Made by a program: the position numbers and the translations under genes. 37,812 nucleotides of DNA from positions 1 to 37,812 of the forward strand of contig NZ_MAGP01000149.1 of the NCBI RefSeq assembly GCF_002926165.1, in the 5' to 3' direction. Under the pieces are notes generated by a model. That model was not told where the DNA came from, did no database searches, and was given only the letters and a program-made list of their open reading frames with translations. This DNA is from Micromonospora chalcea. Lineage in GTDB: Bacteria > Actinomycetota > Actinomycetes > Mycobacteriales > Micromonosporaceae. This document shows positions 1 to 7,767 of the stretch, in pieces (the first letter of the stretch is position 1; every line of letters starts with the position of its first letter).

Positions 1-125
1 CCGGCGTCGTGGGTGACCCCCGCCCCCGCGCCGCCGGGCCGGCGCACCAACCGGTACGCCTGCATCACCGACATCCCACCACGCCGGTACGACACCCGGA
101 AACCGACAGTCGTCCCGCCCGTCAC
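1..125 (-). CDS. Partial unidentified protein, N-terminal part only (runs off the left edge)
   Basis: A leftward reading frame opens with GTG at 125 and stays open to the window edge, giving about 41 residues that begin MTGGTTVGFRVSYRRGG. A Shine-Dalgarno-like AAGGTGAG lies a few bases before the GTG. About 90% of the codons end in G or C, matching the coding genes here. The overlapping plus-strand frames contain no recognisable protein. I do not recognise the family from this fragment. Two copies of a quasi-palindrome lie upstream at 193-251 and could be its regulatory sites. The call rests on codon bias and the ribosome binding site only. Confidence 0.4.
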   Translation of the reverse strand, partial: MTGGTTVGFRVSYRRGGMSVMQAYRLVRRPGGAGAGVTHDA

Positions 126-192
126 CAGCTCACCTTGCCCGCGGCGCGCACCATTGCCGGCTCCGCCCCACGCCCGGCTCCATGCGTTCACG

Positions 193-251
193 CCACCTCG
201 GCGAAGTGGCCGCATCACGCGCGCCCGGACACCACCACCTCCCCGAAGTGG
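193..251. promoter_or_regulatory. Two direct copies of a 17-bp quasi-palindrome, candidate operator pair
   Basis: CCACCTCGGCGAAGTGG is at 193-209 and CCACCTCCCCGAAGTGG at 235-251. Each is an imperfect inverted repeat (CCACYTC arms around a short centre). The copies start 42 bp apart, about four DNA turns, so two dimers could sit on the same face. They lie in the 181-bp gap between the partial leftward gene starting at 125 and the LOG gene ending at 307, where the promoter of the partial gene should be. The regulator is unknown. Confidence 0.35.
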
Positions 252-306
252 TGTCGATCAAGCACGCCGAGACGGTGGTGAACAAGCACGGGTGGCCGGG
301 CGCGCG

Positions 307-852
307 TCAGGTGAGGCGGGCGTCGATCAGGTCGAGCGCGGCGGGCACGCTGTCGGCGACCATCAGCAGGTCCAGCGCGGCCGGCTTGAGGAAGCGCTGC
401 TCGCCGAGCCCGCGGATCCAGTCGAGCAGCGGCCGGTAGAAGCCGTCCACGTCCACGATCACCATCGGCTTGGCGTGCAGGGCCAGGGTGGCTGTGGTCC
501 ACACCTCGAACAGCTCGTCCAACGTGCCCAGGCCGCCGGGCAGCGCCACGAACGCGTCGGACTTCTCGTCCATCAGCGTCTTGCGGTCGGCCAGGCTGTC
601 GGTCACCAGCAGCTCGTCGGAGTCCAGGTCGGCGACCTCCAGGTCGACCAGGGACTGCGGGATGACGCCGATGGTGCGGCCGCCGGCCGCCCGCGCGCCC
701 TCCACCACGGCGCCCATCATGCCGACGCAGCCGCCGCCGCTGACCAGCGTGTGACCGCGCCGGGCGAGTTCCGCGCCGGTCTCGGTGGCCAGCGCGAGCC
801 AGCGGTCGTCGAGGGTACGGGAGGACGCGCAGAAGACACAGACGTTCGCCAC
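307..852 (-). CDS. LOG-family protein (TIGR00730-type, cytokinin riboside 5'-monophosphate phosphoribohydrolase-like)
   Basis: This 181-residue protein is a compact single-domain Rossmann-like LOG member. Glycine-rich SGGGCVGMM (about 38-46) and the diagnostic PGGLGTLDE (about 105-113, with the conserved Glu) are present. The family hydrolyses the N-glycosidic bond of nucleoside 5'-monophosphates, including cytokinin ribotides; the true substrate here is unknown. I chose the GTG at 852 because the upstream LOG gene stops at 855-857 and GGACGGAG lies just before. The frame is open further upstream, but that extension is antisense-like sequence inside the neighbour. The two-base gap to the preceding paralog implies co-transcription and coupled translation. 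Confidence 0.88.
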   Translation of the reverse strand: MANVCVFCASSRTLDDRWLALATETGAELARRGHTLVSGGGCVGMMGAVVEGARAAGGRTIGVIPQSLVDLEVADLDSDELLVTDSLADRKTLMDEKSDAFVALPGGLGTLDELFEVWTTATLALHAKPMVIVDVDGFYRPLLDWIRGLGEQRFLKPAALDLLMVADSVPAALDLIDARLT

Positions 853-854
853 GT

Positions 855-1736
855 TCAGCTCCGTCCGGCCGGGCCCTCGGGGGCGGCCTCGGCGGCGGCG
901 CGCTGGTCGGCGGCGACCCGGGCGACCGCCTCCTCGCGTACCGCCTCCTGCTCGGCGGAGAGCACCGCCTCGGCCTCCACGATGTGCCGGACCGCTTCGT
1001 TGACGTCGTCGGTGAGCCGGATCAGGTCGAGGTCGGCCGGGCCGATCTTGCCCTCGGCGGCCATCGTCGTACGCAACCAGTCGAGCAGTCCGCGCCAGTA
1101 GTCGGTGCCCATCAGCACCACCGGGAACCGGGTCACCTTGCCGGTCTGCACCAGGGTGAGCGCCTCGAACAGCTCGTCCAGGGTGCCGAAGCCGCCGGGC
1201 AGCACCACGAACGCCTGGGCGTACTTGACGAACATGGTCTTGCGGGCGAAGAAGTAGCGGAAGTCGATGGCCAGGTCGACCCAGTCGTTGAGGCCCTGCT
1301 CGAACGGCAGCTCGATGCCGAGCCCGACGGAGAGGCCGCCGGCTTCGCCGGCGCCACGGTTGGCGGCCTCCATCACGCCGGGGCCGCCCCCGGTGATCAC
1401 CGCGTAGCCGGCCCGGGCCAGTGCCGCGCCCACTTCCTCGGCCATCCGGCACTCCGGGCTGTCCGGCTTGCTGCGGGCGGAGCCGAAGACGCTCACCGCC
1501 GGGGGCAGGTCGGCGAGGGTGTCGAAGCCCTCGACGAACTCGGACAGGATCCGCAGGGCCCGCCAGGCGTCCTTGGTCTTCCAGTCGCTGCGTCCCCGGG
1601 AGTCGAGCAGTCGCTGATCAGCGGTACTCGTCGGAATCGCCCGGTTGCGCAGCGTCACCGCACCGCGGTGCCGTTCCGCCCGACGCGTCTCCCCCCGCTG
1701 CCCCTGCCCAGCCGTCTTCCCGCTGCTCTCGCCCAT
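855..1736 (-). CDS. LOG-family protein (TIGR00730-type), longer paralog
   Basis: This 293-residue protein has an N-terminal charged extension (about 1-75), then the LOG fold with GGGPGVMEAANRGA (from about 116) and PGGFGTLDELFE (about 180-191). The two motifs bind the nucleotide phosphate and hold the catalytic Glu. The predicted role is phosphoribohydrolase activity on nucleotide monophosphates, by family knowledge. A second, shorter LOG gene follows two bases downstream, so the pair is probably bicistronic. The ATG at 1736 lacks a good ribosome binding site, but TACGGT lies six bases before it, which fits a leaderless message. The C-terminal tail (about 245-293) is Ala/Glu-rich and probably helical. 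Confidence 0.88.
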   Translation of the reverse strand: MGESSGKTAGQGQRGETRRAERHRGAVTLRNRAIPTSTADQRLLDSRGRSDWKTKDAWRALRILSEFVEGFDTLADLPPAVSVFGSARSKPDSPECRMAEEVGAALARAGYAVITGGGPGVMEAANRGAGEAGGLSVGLGIELPFEQGLNDWVDLAIDFRYFFARKTMFVKYAQAFVVLPGGFGTLDELFEALTLVQTGKVTRFPVVLMGTDYWRGLLDWLRTTMAAEGKIGPADLDLIRLTDDVNEAVRHIVEAEAVLSAEQEAVREEAVARVAADQRAAAEAAPEGPAGRS

Positions 1737-1742
1737 GTGGTC

Positions 1743-1748
1743 ACCGTA
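1743..1748 (-). promoter_or_regulatory. Candidate -10 box (TACGGT) for a leaderless LOG transcript
   Basis: Read on the minus strand, TACGGT is followed by GACCAC and then the ATG at 1736. A TANNNT box 6-7 bases before a start codon is the arrangement found for leaderless mRNAs in Actinobacteria. No clear -35 element is visible. Confidence 0.35.
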
Positions 1749-1890
1749 ATGGAGCGGATCCGGCGGGACGCGCTGGCCCGGGAGCCGAAGAAAATCTGGG
1801 ATACGGGCAACTAAATCGCTGGCTCGTACGTCTTACTATTCACATACCCGGTATACCCCGGGCGACGCGCCTTCGGGGGAGGAGCCAGCG

Positions 1891-2052
1891 TTGATCAGTA
1901 ACAGCGAGATGATCCGGATTCGCCGTCAGATGCAGCGGCGGATCCGCGACGTGGTGGCCGAGCGCCGCCGCGCCCGGATGATGGAGACCCACCGCACCGA
2001 CCTCACCGGCGAGACCGGCGAGGCGGACGCGCCCCTGACGACCAGCGTCTGA
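1891..2052 (+). CDS. Small basic protein of 53 residues, unknown function
   Basis: A TTG at 1891 is preceded by a very strong ribosome binding site (GGGGGAGGAG, about seven bases before the start) and opens a 53-residue frame ending with TGA at 2052. The product has a predicted amphipathic, Arg-rich helix in its first half (MIRIRRQMQRRIRDVVAERR) and a polar acidic tail (LTGETGEADAPLTTSV). It has no membrane segment or Cys motif. It stands alone, divergent from the LOG pair and convergent with dapE. TACTAT at 1834-1839 could be its -10 box, but I see no matching -35. The function is not recognised; the ribosome binding site and the codon use make it a likely real gene. Confidence 0.6.
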   Translation: MISNSEMIRIRRQMQRRIRDVVAERRRARMMETHRTDLTGETGEADAPLTTSV

Positions 2053-2098
2053 CGATCCGGGGCCCGCCAGGCGGGTGCGGGCCCCGGATCGCGGCGCG

Positions 2099-3172
2099 TC
2101 AGGCCGGGGCCAGCCAGCGGTGCAGGGTGGCCGCGCCGTCCCGGATCTTGGTCAGTTCGACGTGCTCGTCCTTGTGGTGCGCCAGGTTCGGGTCGCCGGG
2201 CCCGAAGTTCAGCGCCGGGATGCCCATGGCCGCGAACCGCGCCACGTCCGTCCAGCCCAGCTTGCCGATCGGGGCGGCGCCCACCGCCGTCAGGAACTCC
2301 TGCGCCGCCGGGTTGTCCAGCCCGGGTGGCGCGCCGGCCGCCGCGTCGGTGACCGCCAGGTCGAAGCCGGCGAAGACCTCGCGCAGGTGCGCCTCGGCGC
2401 CCGCCGGGTCGCGGTCCGGGGCGTACCGGTAGTTGATCTCGATCTCGCACCGGTCGGGGATGACGTTGCCGGCCACCCCGCCGGTGATCCGTACCGCGTT
2501 GAGGCCCTCGCGGTAGTCGCAGCCCTCGATCGTCACCCGGCGCGCCTCGTACGTGGTCAGCCGCCGCAGCACCTCGCTCGCGCCGTGGATGGCGTTCACC
2601 CCGTGCCAGGAACGCGCCGCGTGGGCCCGCTCCCCGTGCGTGGTGATCACCGCCCGCATGGTGCCCTGGCAGCCCGCCTCGACGATGCCGTACGTCGGCT
2701 CCAGCAGCACCGCGAAGTCGGCCTCCAGCCACTCCGGGTGGGTCTGCGCGACCAGGGTGAGGCCGTTGTACTTCGACTCGATCTCCTCGGCCTCGTAGAA
2801 GAAGTACGTGACGTCGTAGCGCGGGTCGGGCAGCGTGACCGCCAGGTGCAGGGCGAACGCCACGCCGGACTTCATGTCGGAGGTGCCGCAGCCGTACATC
2901 AGGTCACCGCGCATGGTCGAGGGGAAGTTGCCGTTGAGCGGGACGGTGTCCAGGTGGCCGGCGAGCACCACGCGCTGGGCCCGGCCCAGGTCGGTACGGG
3001 CCATGACGGTGTTCTGGTGCCGGTACGTGGTCAGGTGCGGCACACGGCGCAGCACCTCCTCGACGCAGTCGGCGATCGCCTTCTCGTTGAGGGAGACCGA
3101 CTCGATGTCGACCAGGGCGCGGGTCAGCGCCACCGGATCGGCCAGGACCTCGGGGGTCAACGGGTTCTGCAT
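2099..3172 (-). CDS. dapE: Succinyl-diaminopimelate desuccinylase
   Basis: The 357-residue M20-family zinc peptidase matches actinobacterial DapE in length and layout. It carries GHLDTVP (about 72-78: first zinc His and the catalytic-side Asp), GTSDMKSG (about 96-103: bridging Asp), YEAEEIE (about 126-132: catalytic Glu pair) and a C-terminal AHHKDEH-type zinc His. DapE hydrolyses N-succinyl-LL-2,6-diaminopimelate to LL-DAP and succinate in the cytoplasm, for lysine and peptidoglycan. It is divergent from dapD, which acts earlier in the pathway. I chose the ATG at 3172. A GTG three codons upstream is the alternative, but TACCGT seven bases before the ATG suggests a leaderless start. Confidence 0.92.
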   Translation of the reverse strand: MQNPLTPEVLADPVALTRALVDIESVSLNEKAIADCVEEVLRRVPHLTTYRHQNTVMARTDLGRAQRVVLAGHLDTVPLNGNFPSTMRGDLMYGCGTSDMKSGVAFALHLAVTLPDPRYDVTYFFYEAEEIESKYNGLTLVAQTHPEWLEADFAVLLEPTYGIVEAGCQGTMRAVITTHGERAHAARSWHGVNAIHGASEVLRRLTTYEARRVTIEGCDYREGLNAVRITGGVAGNVIPDRCEIEINYRYAPDRDPAGAEAHLREVFAGFDLAVTDAAAGAPPGLDNPAAQEFLTAVGAAPIGKLGWTDVARFAAMGIPALNFGPGDPNLAHHKDEHVELTKIRDGAATLHRWLAPA

Positions 3173-3179
3173 GTCTCGC

Positions 3180-3189
3180 ACGGTACCGT
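3180..3189. promoter_or_regulatory. Perfect 10-bp palindrome carrying -10-like TACCGT on both strands (dapE/dapD promoter region)
   Basis: ACGGTACCGT reads the same on both strands. On the minus strand its TACCGT ends seven bases before the dapE ATG, which fits a leaderless dapE transcript. On the plus strand TACCGT (3184-3189) could serve dapD, leaving a leader of roughly 80 bases. The two promoters would then overlap and could compete or share one regulator. Confidence 0.35.
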
Positions 3190-3277
3190 CAACCTCGGCG
3201 GGCCAGGGAACACGTTCGGCGAGGCCCGCGGCCGCGAGCAGCGGCGGACGCCGTTGCCGGAGGAGAAGGGTGACATC

Positions 3278-4237
3278 GTGACGTCCGCACCATCTGCCTG
3301 GGGCATCGGCCTGGCCACCGTCACCGCCGAGGACCAGGTGCTCGACACCTGGTACCCGACCGGCAAGCTGGGTCTGGGCGAGCTGCCGCTGGTGCCCGGC
3401 GAGGACCAGGCCGACGTGCTCGACCTGCCGCCGGGCGCGATCGGCGAGCGGGCGCTGCCCGGTCTGCGCACGGTCGAGGTGACCACGCTGATCGGCTCGC
3501 TGGACGACCCGATCAAGGACGCGGCCGACGCGTACCTGCGGTTGCACCTGCTCTCCCACCGCCTGGTGCGGCCGAACGAGCTGAACCTCGACGGCATCTT
3601 CGGCAAGCTGGCGAACGTGGCCTGGACGTCGGCCGGTCCGTGCCCGCCGGAGCGGGTGGACGAGCTGCGTGTCATCGAGCGGGCGGCGGGCCGCCACCTG
3701 GCCGTGTACGGGGTCGACAAGTTCCCCCGGATGACCGACTACGTGGTGCCGTCCGGGGTGCGGATCGCCGACGCGGACCGGGTCCGGCTGGGCGCGTACC
3801 TGTCCTCCGGCACCACCGTGATGCACGAGGGCTTCGTCAACTTCAACGCGGGCACGCTGGGCACCTCGATGGTCGAGGGCCGCATCGTGCAGGGCGTGGT
3901 GGTCGGCGACGGCTCCGACGTCGGCGGCGGCGCCTCGATCATGGGCACACTCTCCGGCGGCGGCACGGAGAGGGTGCGCATCGGTGAGCGCAGCCTGATC
4001 GGCGCGAACGCCGGTGTCGGCATCACGCTCGGCGACGACTGCGTGGTGGAGGCCGGCTGCTACATCACCGCCGCCTCGAAGATCACCCTGCCGGACGGCC
4101 GGACGGTCAAGGCCCGCGAGCTGTCCGGCGTCGACGGGCTGCTGTTCTGGCGCAACTCGGTGACCGGCGCGCTGGAGGCGAAGCCCCGCACCGGGCAGGG
4201 CATCAAACTGAACGCCGCGCTGCACGCCAACGACTGA
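3278..4237 (+). CDS. dapD: 2,3,4,5-tetrahydropyridine-2,6-dicarboxylate N-succinyltransferase
   Basis: This 319-residue protein fits the actinobacterial DapD family. The N-terminal half is an alpha/beta domain, and the C-terminal half is a left-handed beta-helix of hexapeptide repeats (from about residue 170: VRIADADRVRLGAYLSSGTT, then GRIVQGVVVGDGSDVGGGAS). The Glu in MVEGRI and the glycine-rich GGGASIMGTLSGGG lie where the family binds succinyl-CoA. It transfers succinate from succinyl-CoA to tetrahydrodipicolinate. The GTG at 3278 is chosen because GGAGGAGAAGGG precedes it and the protein begins at the expected MTSAPSAWGIGLAT. The frame is open upstream, but that part overlaps dapE in antisense. 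It ends at a strong hairpin. Confidence 0.93.
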   Translation: MTSAPSAWGIGLATVTAEDQVLDTWYPTGKLGLGELPLVPGEDQADVLDLPPGAIGERALPGLRTVEVTTLIGSLDDPIKDAADAYLRLHLLSHRLVRPNELNLDGIFGKLANVAWTSAGPCPPERVDELRVIERAAGRHLAVYGVDKFPRMTDYVVPSGVRIADADRVRLGAYLSSGTTVMHEGFVNFNAGTLGTSMVEGRIVQGVVVGDGSDVGGGASIMGTLSGGGTERVRIGERSLIGANAGVGITLGDDCVVEAGCYITAASKITLPDGRTVKARELSGVDGLLFWRNSVTGALEAKPRTGQGIKLNAALHAND

Positions 4238-4246
4238 GCCGTACCC

Positions 4247-4283
4247 CCGTCCGGGTCCGCGCCCACCGCGCGGACCCGGACGG
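4247..4283. terminator. Bidirectional hairpin between convergent dapD and the subtilase gene
   Basis: A perfect 15-bp stem (4247-4261 with 4269-4283) encloses the 7-base loop CCCACCG. It sits 10 bases after the dapD stop and a few bases after the subtilase stop on the other strand. No U-tract follows, which is usual for high-GC actinobacterial terminators. Confidence 0.7.
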
Positions 4284-4288
4284 CCGGC

Positions 4289-7200
4289 TCACCGCAGGCG
4301 GTACGCCTGGATGATCCGCTGGGTCACGGTGTTGCCGGCGTCGTCACGGGCGGTGGCCCGCAGCGACGCGTACCCCGGGCCGGCCGGGTGCCGGACGGTG
4401 GCCGTCCACGCCCCGCCCTGCTTCTTCACCGTCGCCTTGCGCCAGGTCTTCCCGCCGTCGTAGGAGACGTCGACGGTGAGCGCGACGACCCGGCCGGACG
4501 GCGCGCCGGGCTGGCGCTGGACCGCCACCGGCACGGTGAACGTCCGGCCCGCCGGTGCCGAGCTGTCCACCGCCAGCGGCGGGGTGAACCGGACCGCCAT
4601 GGCCGGCAGCCGGGCCGGCACGTCACCCGGAACCCGCTTGGAGCGGAACGTCCAGCTCGCCGAGACCTCGGTGCTCAGGTCGGTGAAGCCGCGCTTCGCC
4701 ACGGTCTCCAGCCGGTAGTTCGCCGCGCCCGGCGGCACCGTGAACTCGCCGTACCCCGGGTAGGGCGACTCGCCGACCAGCTTGCCGTTGCGGAACAGCC
4801 GCGTGTGCTCGGTGTCGTTCAGCGAACCGCCCGGGTGCCCGGCCGCGTCGCTGTGCACCGGCAGCGCGACCACGATGCTGTCGCCGATGCGGGTGATGCT
4901 CTCCTCCGGCCAGCGCGGCTGCGGGAACGACGGGCCGAAGGGGCCCTTGTTCCATTCCTCGGTGTAGGTGCGCCCGGCCCGGTAGCGGGTGGGCACGGAC
5001 TGCAGCACCGCCCGCGCCTCCAGCCAGCCGTCCTCGCCCCGCTCACCGAAGTCCAGCTCGGCGCTCCAGCGGGTCTTGGCGGTGGAGAGGTGCTCGATCC
5101 GCTTGCCGGGCAACTGGACCGGCAGGACGATCGCCGAGCCGCCGATGTCGTAGTCGGACTCCGGGAACACGACCCGTTCGTTGTCCATCCCGGTGTAGCC
5201 GGCGGCGAACCGGCTCGTGACGGTGGCGAAGTCGGCGGGCCGGTAGTGCCTGACGAAACCGGTCGGGAACCGGCCCGGGAACTGCTCGTTCAGGCCGTAG
5301 AAGTACGGGCTGCGCTCGGGCGCCTTCGCCTCGGTCCACTGGCTGGCGACCGCGCCGACGAAGAGGTCGGCGGAGACGTTGCGGCCGACCTGGCCCGAGT
5401 AGAGACCGTCGAACTTGTCGGCCCAGAGCCCGAAGCTGGCTTGGAAGTCGTCGAGCTTCCAGGCCGCGGTGAGGTCGATCAGCAGCGGTACCGCGCCGCG
5501 CTGCGGCACCGTGGTACGGACCGGCTTCGCCGCCCGCGCGTCCAGCACGAGCCGCTGGTTGCCGGTCACCACCAGCTCCGGCTGGGCGAGGAAGGAGACT
5601 TCCGACCAGCCCTCGTCGCCGGCTGCGAAGATCAGGCTCTGCACGCCGTACCGGCCCTTTGGCACCCGCAGCCGGGCCTCGCCGTCGGCGTCGTACACGT
5701 CGCGGTAGCTGGCGTCGTCGAGCCCGAGCAGGCTGGTGAAGTAGTCACCGGTCAGAGCGCCGGAGCGGTTGCGGTGCGTCACCGTCAGGTCGTAGCTCTC
5801 CACCTCGCGGTCGACCGCGAGCGGGGTCACCGCCACCGCGTCGCCGGCGCGGGCGACCAGGCGGCCGGTCCAGTAGCCGTCGGCGCCGCCGAGCCGGGTG
5901 TCCACGACCACCGTCACCTGGGCGCTGCCGCCCGCCGGGACGGTGAGCCGGGAGGCGCTGAGGGTGAGCATGCCGGCCGGCGCGGACCGTCCGCCCGGCC
6001 CGGTGAACTCGGTGCTCAGGTCCAGCGTGACCGGGGCGGTCCCGCCGTTGCGGTAGGTGACGGTCCGGCTGATCGGCTGGTCGTCGGTGTGCGGCCAGGT
6101 CGCCACGCCGAACGAGACGGACGGCGGGTCGCTGGTCACCTGCTGGGTGATCGCGCGGGCGAGGTCGACCCGGCCCGCGCCCTGCTGGTACGCGGTCTGC
6201 TCCGGGTGCGGCTTCGCCGAGGCCATCAACGTCGCCTTGTAGCTGGCGGGCGTCCAGCCGGGGTGCTGCTGGGCGAGGAGCGCGACCGCGCCGGCCACGT
6301 GCGGCGTGGCCATCGACGTGCCGGACAGTGCGGCGTACTTGTCGCCCACCGGGTCGCCGATCTCGCCGTGTGCGGCCCGGGCGGCCACGATCTCCACGCC
6401 GGGCGCGGTGATGTCCGGCTTGATCGCTCCGTCGCCGACCCGGGGGCCACGGCTGGAGAAGTCGGCGAGCGCGTCGTCGCGGTCCACGGCGCCGACCGCC
6501 AGCGCGGCGTCGGCGCTGGCCGGCGACCCGACCGAGCCGTCGGCGCCGTCGTTGCCGGCGGCGATCACGAAGAGCGTCCCGTGCTGCTCGGTGAGCGTCC
6601 CCACCGCCTCCTCCAGCGGGTCCACCTCCGGCGTGTCGCCGCCGCCGAGACTCATGTTGACCACAGTGGCGTGCTGTTCGGCGGCGGCCCACTGCATGCC
6701 GGCCAGGATGGCCGACTCGGTGCAGCCGTAGACCTCGCAGACCTTCCCGGACAGCAGCGTGGCGTCCGGCGCGACGCCCCGGTACTTTCCGCCGGAGGCG
6801 GCCCCGCTGCCGGCGATGGTCGAGGCCACGTGGGTGCCGTGCCCGACGATGTCGTCCGGGTTGGTCTCCTCGGTGAAGTTGCGCGACTCGGCGACCTTGC
6901 CCGCCAGGTCCGGGTGGGTGAGGTCGACGCCGGTGTCGAGCACCGCGACCCGGACGCCCTTGCCGGTGTATCCGGCGGCCCAGGCGGTCGGCGCGCCGAT
7001 CTGCGGCACGCTGTGGTCGAGCGTCACCCGCCGCCGGCCGTCGAGCCAGATCCGCTCGACACCCCCCGCCGCGTCGAGCCGGGCACCGGAACTGTCGGCG
7101 CTGACCGCGTTCCAGAGCGCGCCGGTGTCGCTCTTGGACGCGACGACCGCCGCGCCGGTGATCGCCGGCAGGTCGCGGGTCACCCGGGCGCCGGCGAGCG

Positions 7201-7627
7201 GAGCCGCCGCGCGCCGGGCCACCCCCGGCCGGTACGTCACGAGCAGCGGTACGGTGTCGCGCCGCGCGTCGTCGTAGCCGGCCTCGATCAGCCCGGTGAC
7301 GTCGAACAGCCGCCGGTCGAGCTTGCCGGCGCGGACCAGCGGGAGCGCGTCCTGCGGCAGCACGGTGAGGCGGTCGCGCTCGCGGCGGACCAGGAACTCG
7401 ATGCCGGTACGCCCGGCGCCGGGGCGTACCGCGGCGTGGCCGCCGGTGACGGTGACCCGGTCCCCGGTGATCAGGGTGACGGTGGCCGTACGGTTGCCGG
7501 CCTGTTCGGACGGGCCGGTGGGCGCGGTCGGGCCGCTGGGCGCGGCAGCCCGCGCGGGCACCGGCAGACCGAGCGCCAGCGCCAGGGCCATGCCCAGCGC
7601 GCCCAGTTTTCTGCGATTCCGGAGCAA
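4289..7627 (-). CDS. Secreted subtilisin-like serine protease (peptidase family S8), large multidomain
   Basis: From the TTG at 7627 the protein has 1112 residues: a signal peptide (about 1-27, basic MLRNRRKLG, hydrophobic core, cleavage near PARA-A), a propeptide-like region to about 200, the S8 catalytic domain (about 210-490) and some 600 residues of beta-rich C-terminal modules. The triad is visible: Asp231 in VAVLDTG, His263 in GHGTHV, Ser438 in GTSMATPH, with oxyanion Asn359 in AAGNDG. Two Cys near 297 and 302 may form a disulfide. I chose the TTG because AAGGAGG lies just before it and the signal peptide starts there; an upstream ATG at 7738 would add 37 unrelated residues. It is probably exported to degrade external protein. 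Confidence 0.9.
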   Translation of the reverse strand: MLRNRRKLGALGMALALALGLPVPARAAAPSGPTAPTGPSEQAGNRTATVTLITGDRVTVTGGHAAVRPGAGRTGIEFLVRRERDRLTVLPQDALPLVRAGKLDRRLFDVTGLIEAGYDDARRDTVPLLVTYRPGVARRAAAPLAGARVTRDLPAITGAAVVASKSDTGALWNAVSADSSGARLDAAGGVERIWLDGRRRVTLDHSVPQIGAPTAWAAGYTGKGVRVAVLDTGVDLTHPDLAGKVAESRNFTEETNPDDIVGHGTHVASTIAGSGAASGGKYRGVAPDATLLSGKVCEVYGCTESAILAGMQWAAAEQHATVVNMSLGGGDTPEVDPLEEAVGTLTEQHGTLFVIAAGNDGADGSVGSPASADAALAVGAVDRDDALADFSSRGPRVGDGAIKPDITAPGVEIVAARAAHGEIGDPVGDKYAALSGTSMATPHVAGAVALLAQQHPGWTPASYKATLMASAKPHPEQTAYQQGAGRVDLARAITQQVTSDPPSVSFGVATWPHTDDQPISRTVTYRNGGTAPVTLDLSTEFTGPGGRSAPAGMLTLSASRLTVPAGGSAQVTVVVDTRLGGADGYWTGRLVARAGDAVAVTPLAVDREVESYDLTVTHRNRSGALTGDYFTSLLGLDDASYRDVYDADGEARLRVPKGRYGVQSLIFAAGDEGWSEVSFLAQPELVVTGNQRLVLDARAAKPVRTTVPQRGAVPLLIDLTAAWKLDDFQASFGLWADKFDGLYSGQVGRNVSADLFVGAVASQWTEAKAPERSPYFYGLNEQFPGRFPTGFVRHYRPADFATVTSRFAAGYTGMDNERVVFPESDYDIGGSAIVLPVQLPGKRIEHLSTAKTRWSAELDFGERGEDGWLEARAVLQSVPTRYRAGRTYTEEWNKGPFGPSFPQPRWPEESITRIGDSIVVALPVHSDAAGHPGGSLNDTEHTRLFRNGKLVGESPYPGYGEFTVPPGAANYRLETVAKRGFTDLSTEVSASWTFRSKRVPGDVPARLPAMAVRFTPPLAVDSSAPAGRTFTVPVAVQRQPGAPSGRVVALTVDVSYDGGKTWRKATVKKQGGAWTATVRHPAGPGYASLRATARDDAGNTVTQRIIQAYRLR

Positions 7628-7650
7628 CCTTCCTCCTTCGTCGAACGTTT

Positions 7651-7673
7651 CATCGATGAGGGACACATCGATG
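7651..7673. repeat. Two copies of the palindrome CATCGATG, 15 bp apart, in the subtilase leader
   Basis: CATCGATG occurs at 7651-7658 and 7666-7673, just upstream of the subtilase ribosome binding site. Each is an 8-bp palindrome. They could be half-sites for a repressor or part of leader RNA structure; nothing in the sequence decides between these. Confidence 0.3.
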
Positions 7674-7686
7674 CGGGTATCAGCAT

Positions 7687-7703
7687 TGCATACCGCGTAT
7701 GCA
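7687..7703. promoter_or_regulatory. 17-bp perfect inverted repeat (TGCATAC-CGC-GTATGCA), candidate operator
   Basis: Seven-base arms TGCATAC and GTATGCA flank a 3-base centre. The site lies in the 140-bp divergent gap between the subtilase (start 7627) and the acetyltransferase (start 7768). On the minus strand it contains TATGCA, a possible -10 for the subtilase. It looks like a binding site for a dimeric regulator such as a GntR- or TetR-family protein; no regulator gene lies next to it. Confidence 0.45.
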
Positions 7704-7767
7704 TCGGGAAGTCGCCGATCCGACGGAACCGCCACCACGCTCCCGAACCGGCCGGGACGATCGAGCG

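Noticed and set aside
13..1101. A 362-residue plus-strand frame covering the LOG genes
   Set aside because: It is the antisense shadow of two clear LOG-family genes; its translation is low-complexity Arg/Gly/Ala sequence with no family motif.
2075..3277. Long upstream extension of the dapD frame
   Set aside because: It is antisense to dapE, which has full catalytic motifs; a strong ribosome binding site marks the real dapD start at 3278.
3173..4225. Long upstream extension of the dapE frame
   Set aside because: It runs antisense through dapD and gives low-complexity sequence; the M20 peptidase fold begins at the chosen ATG.
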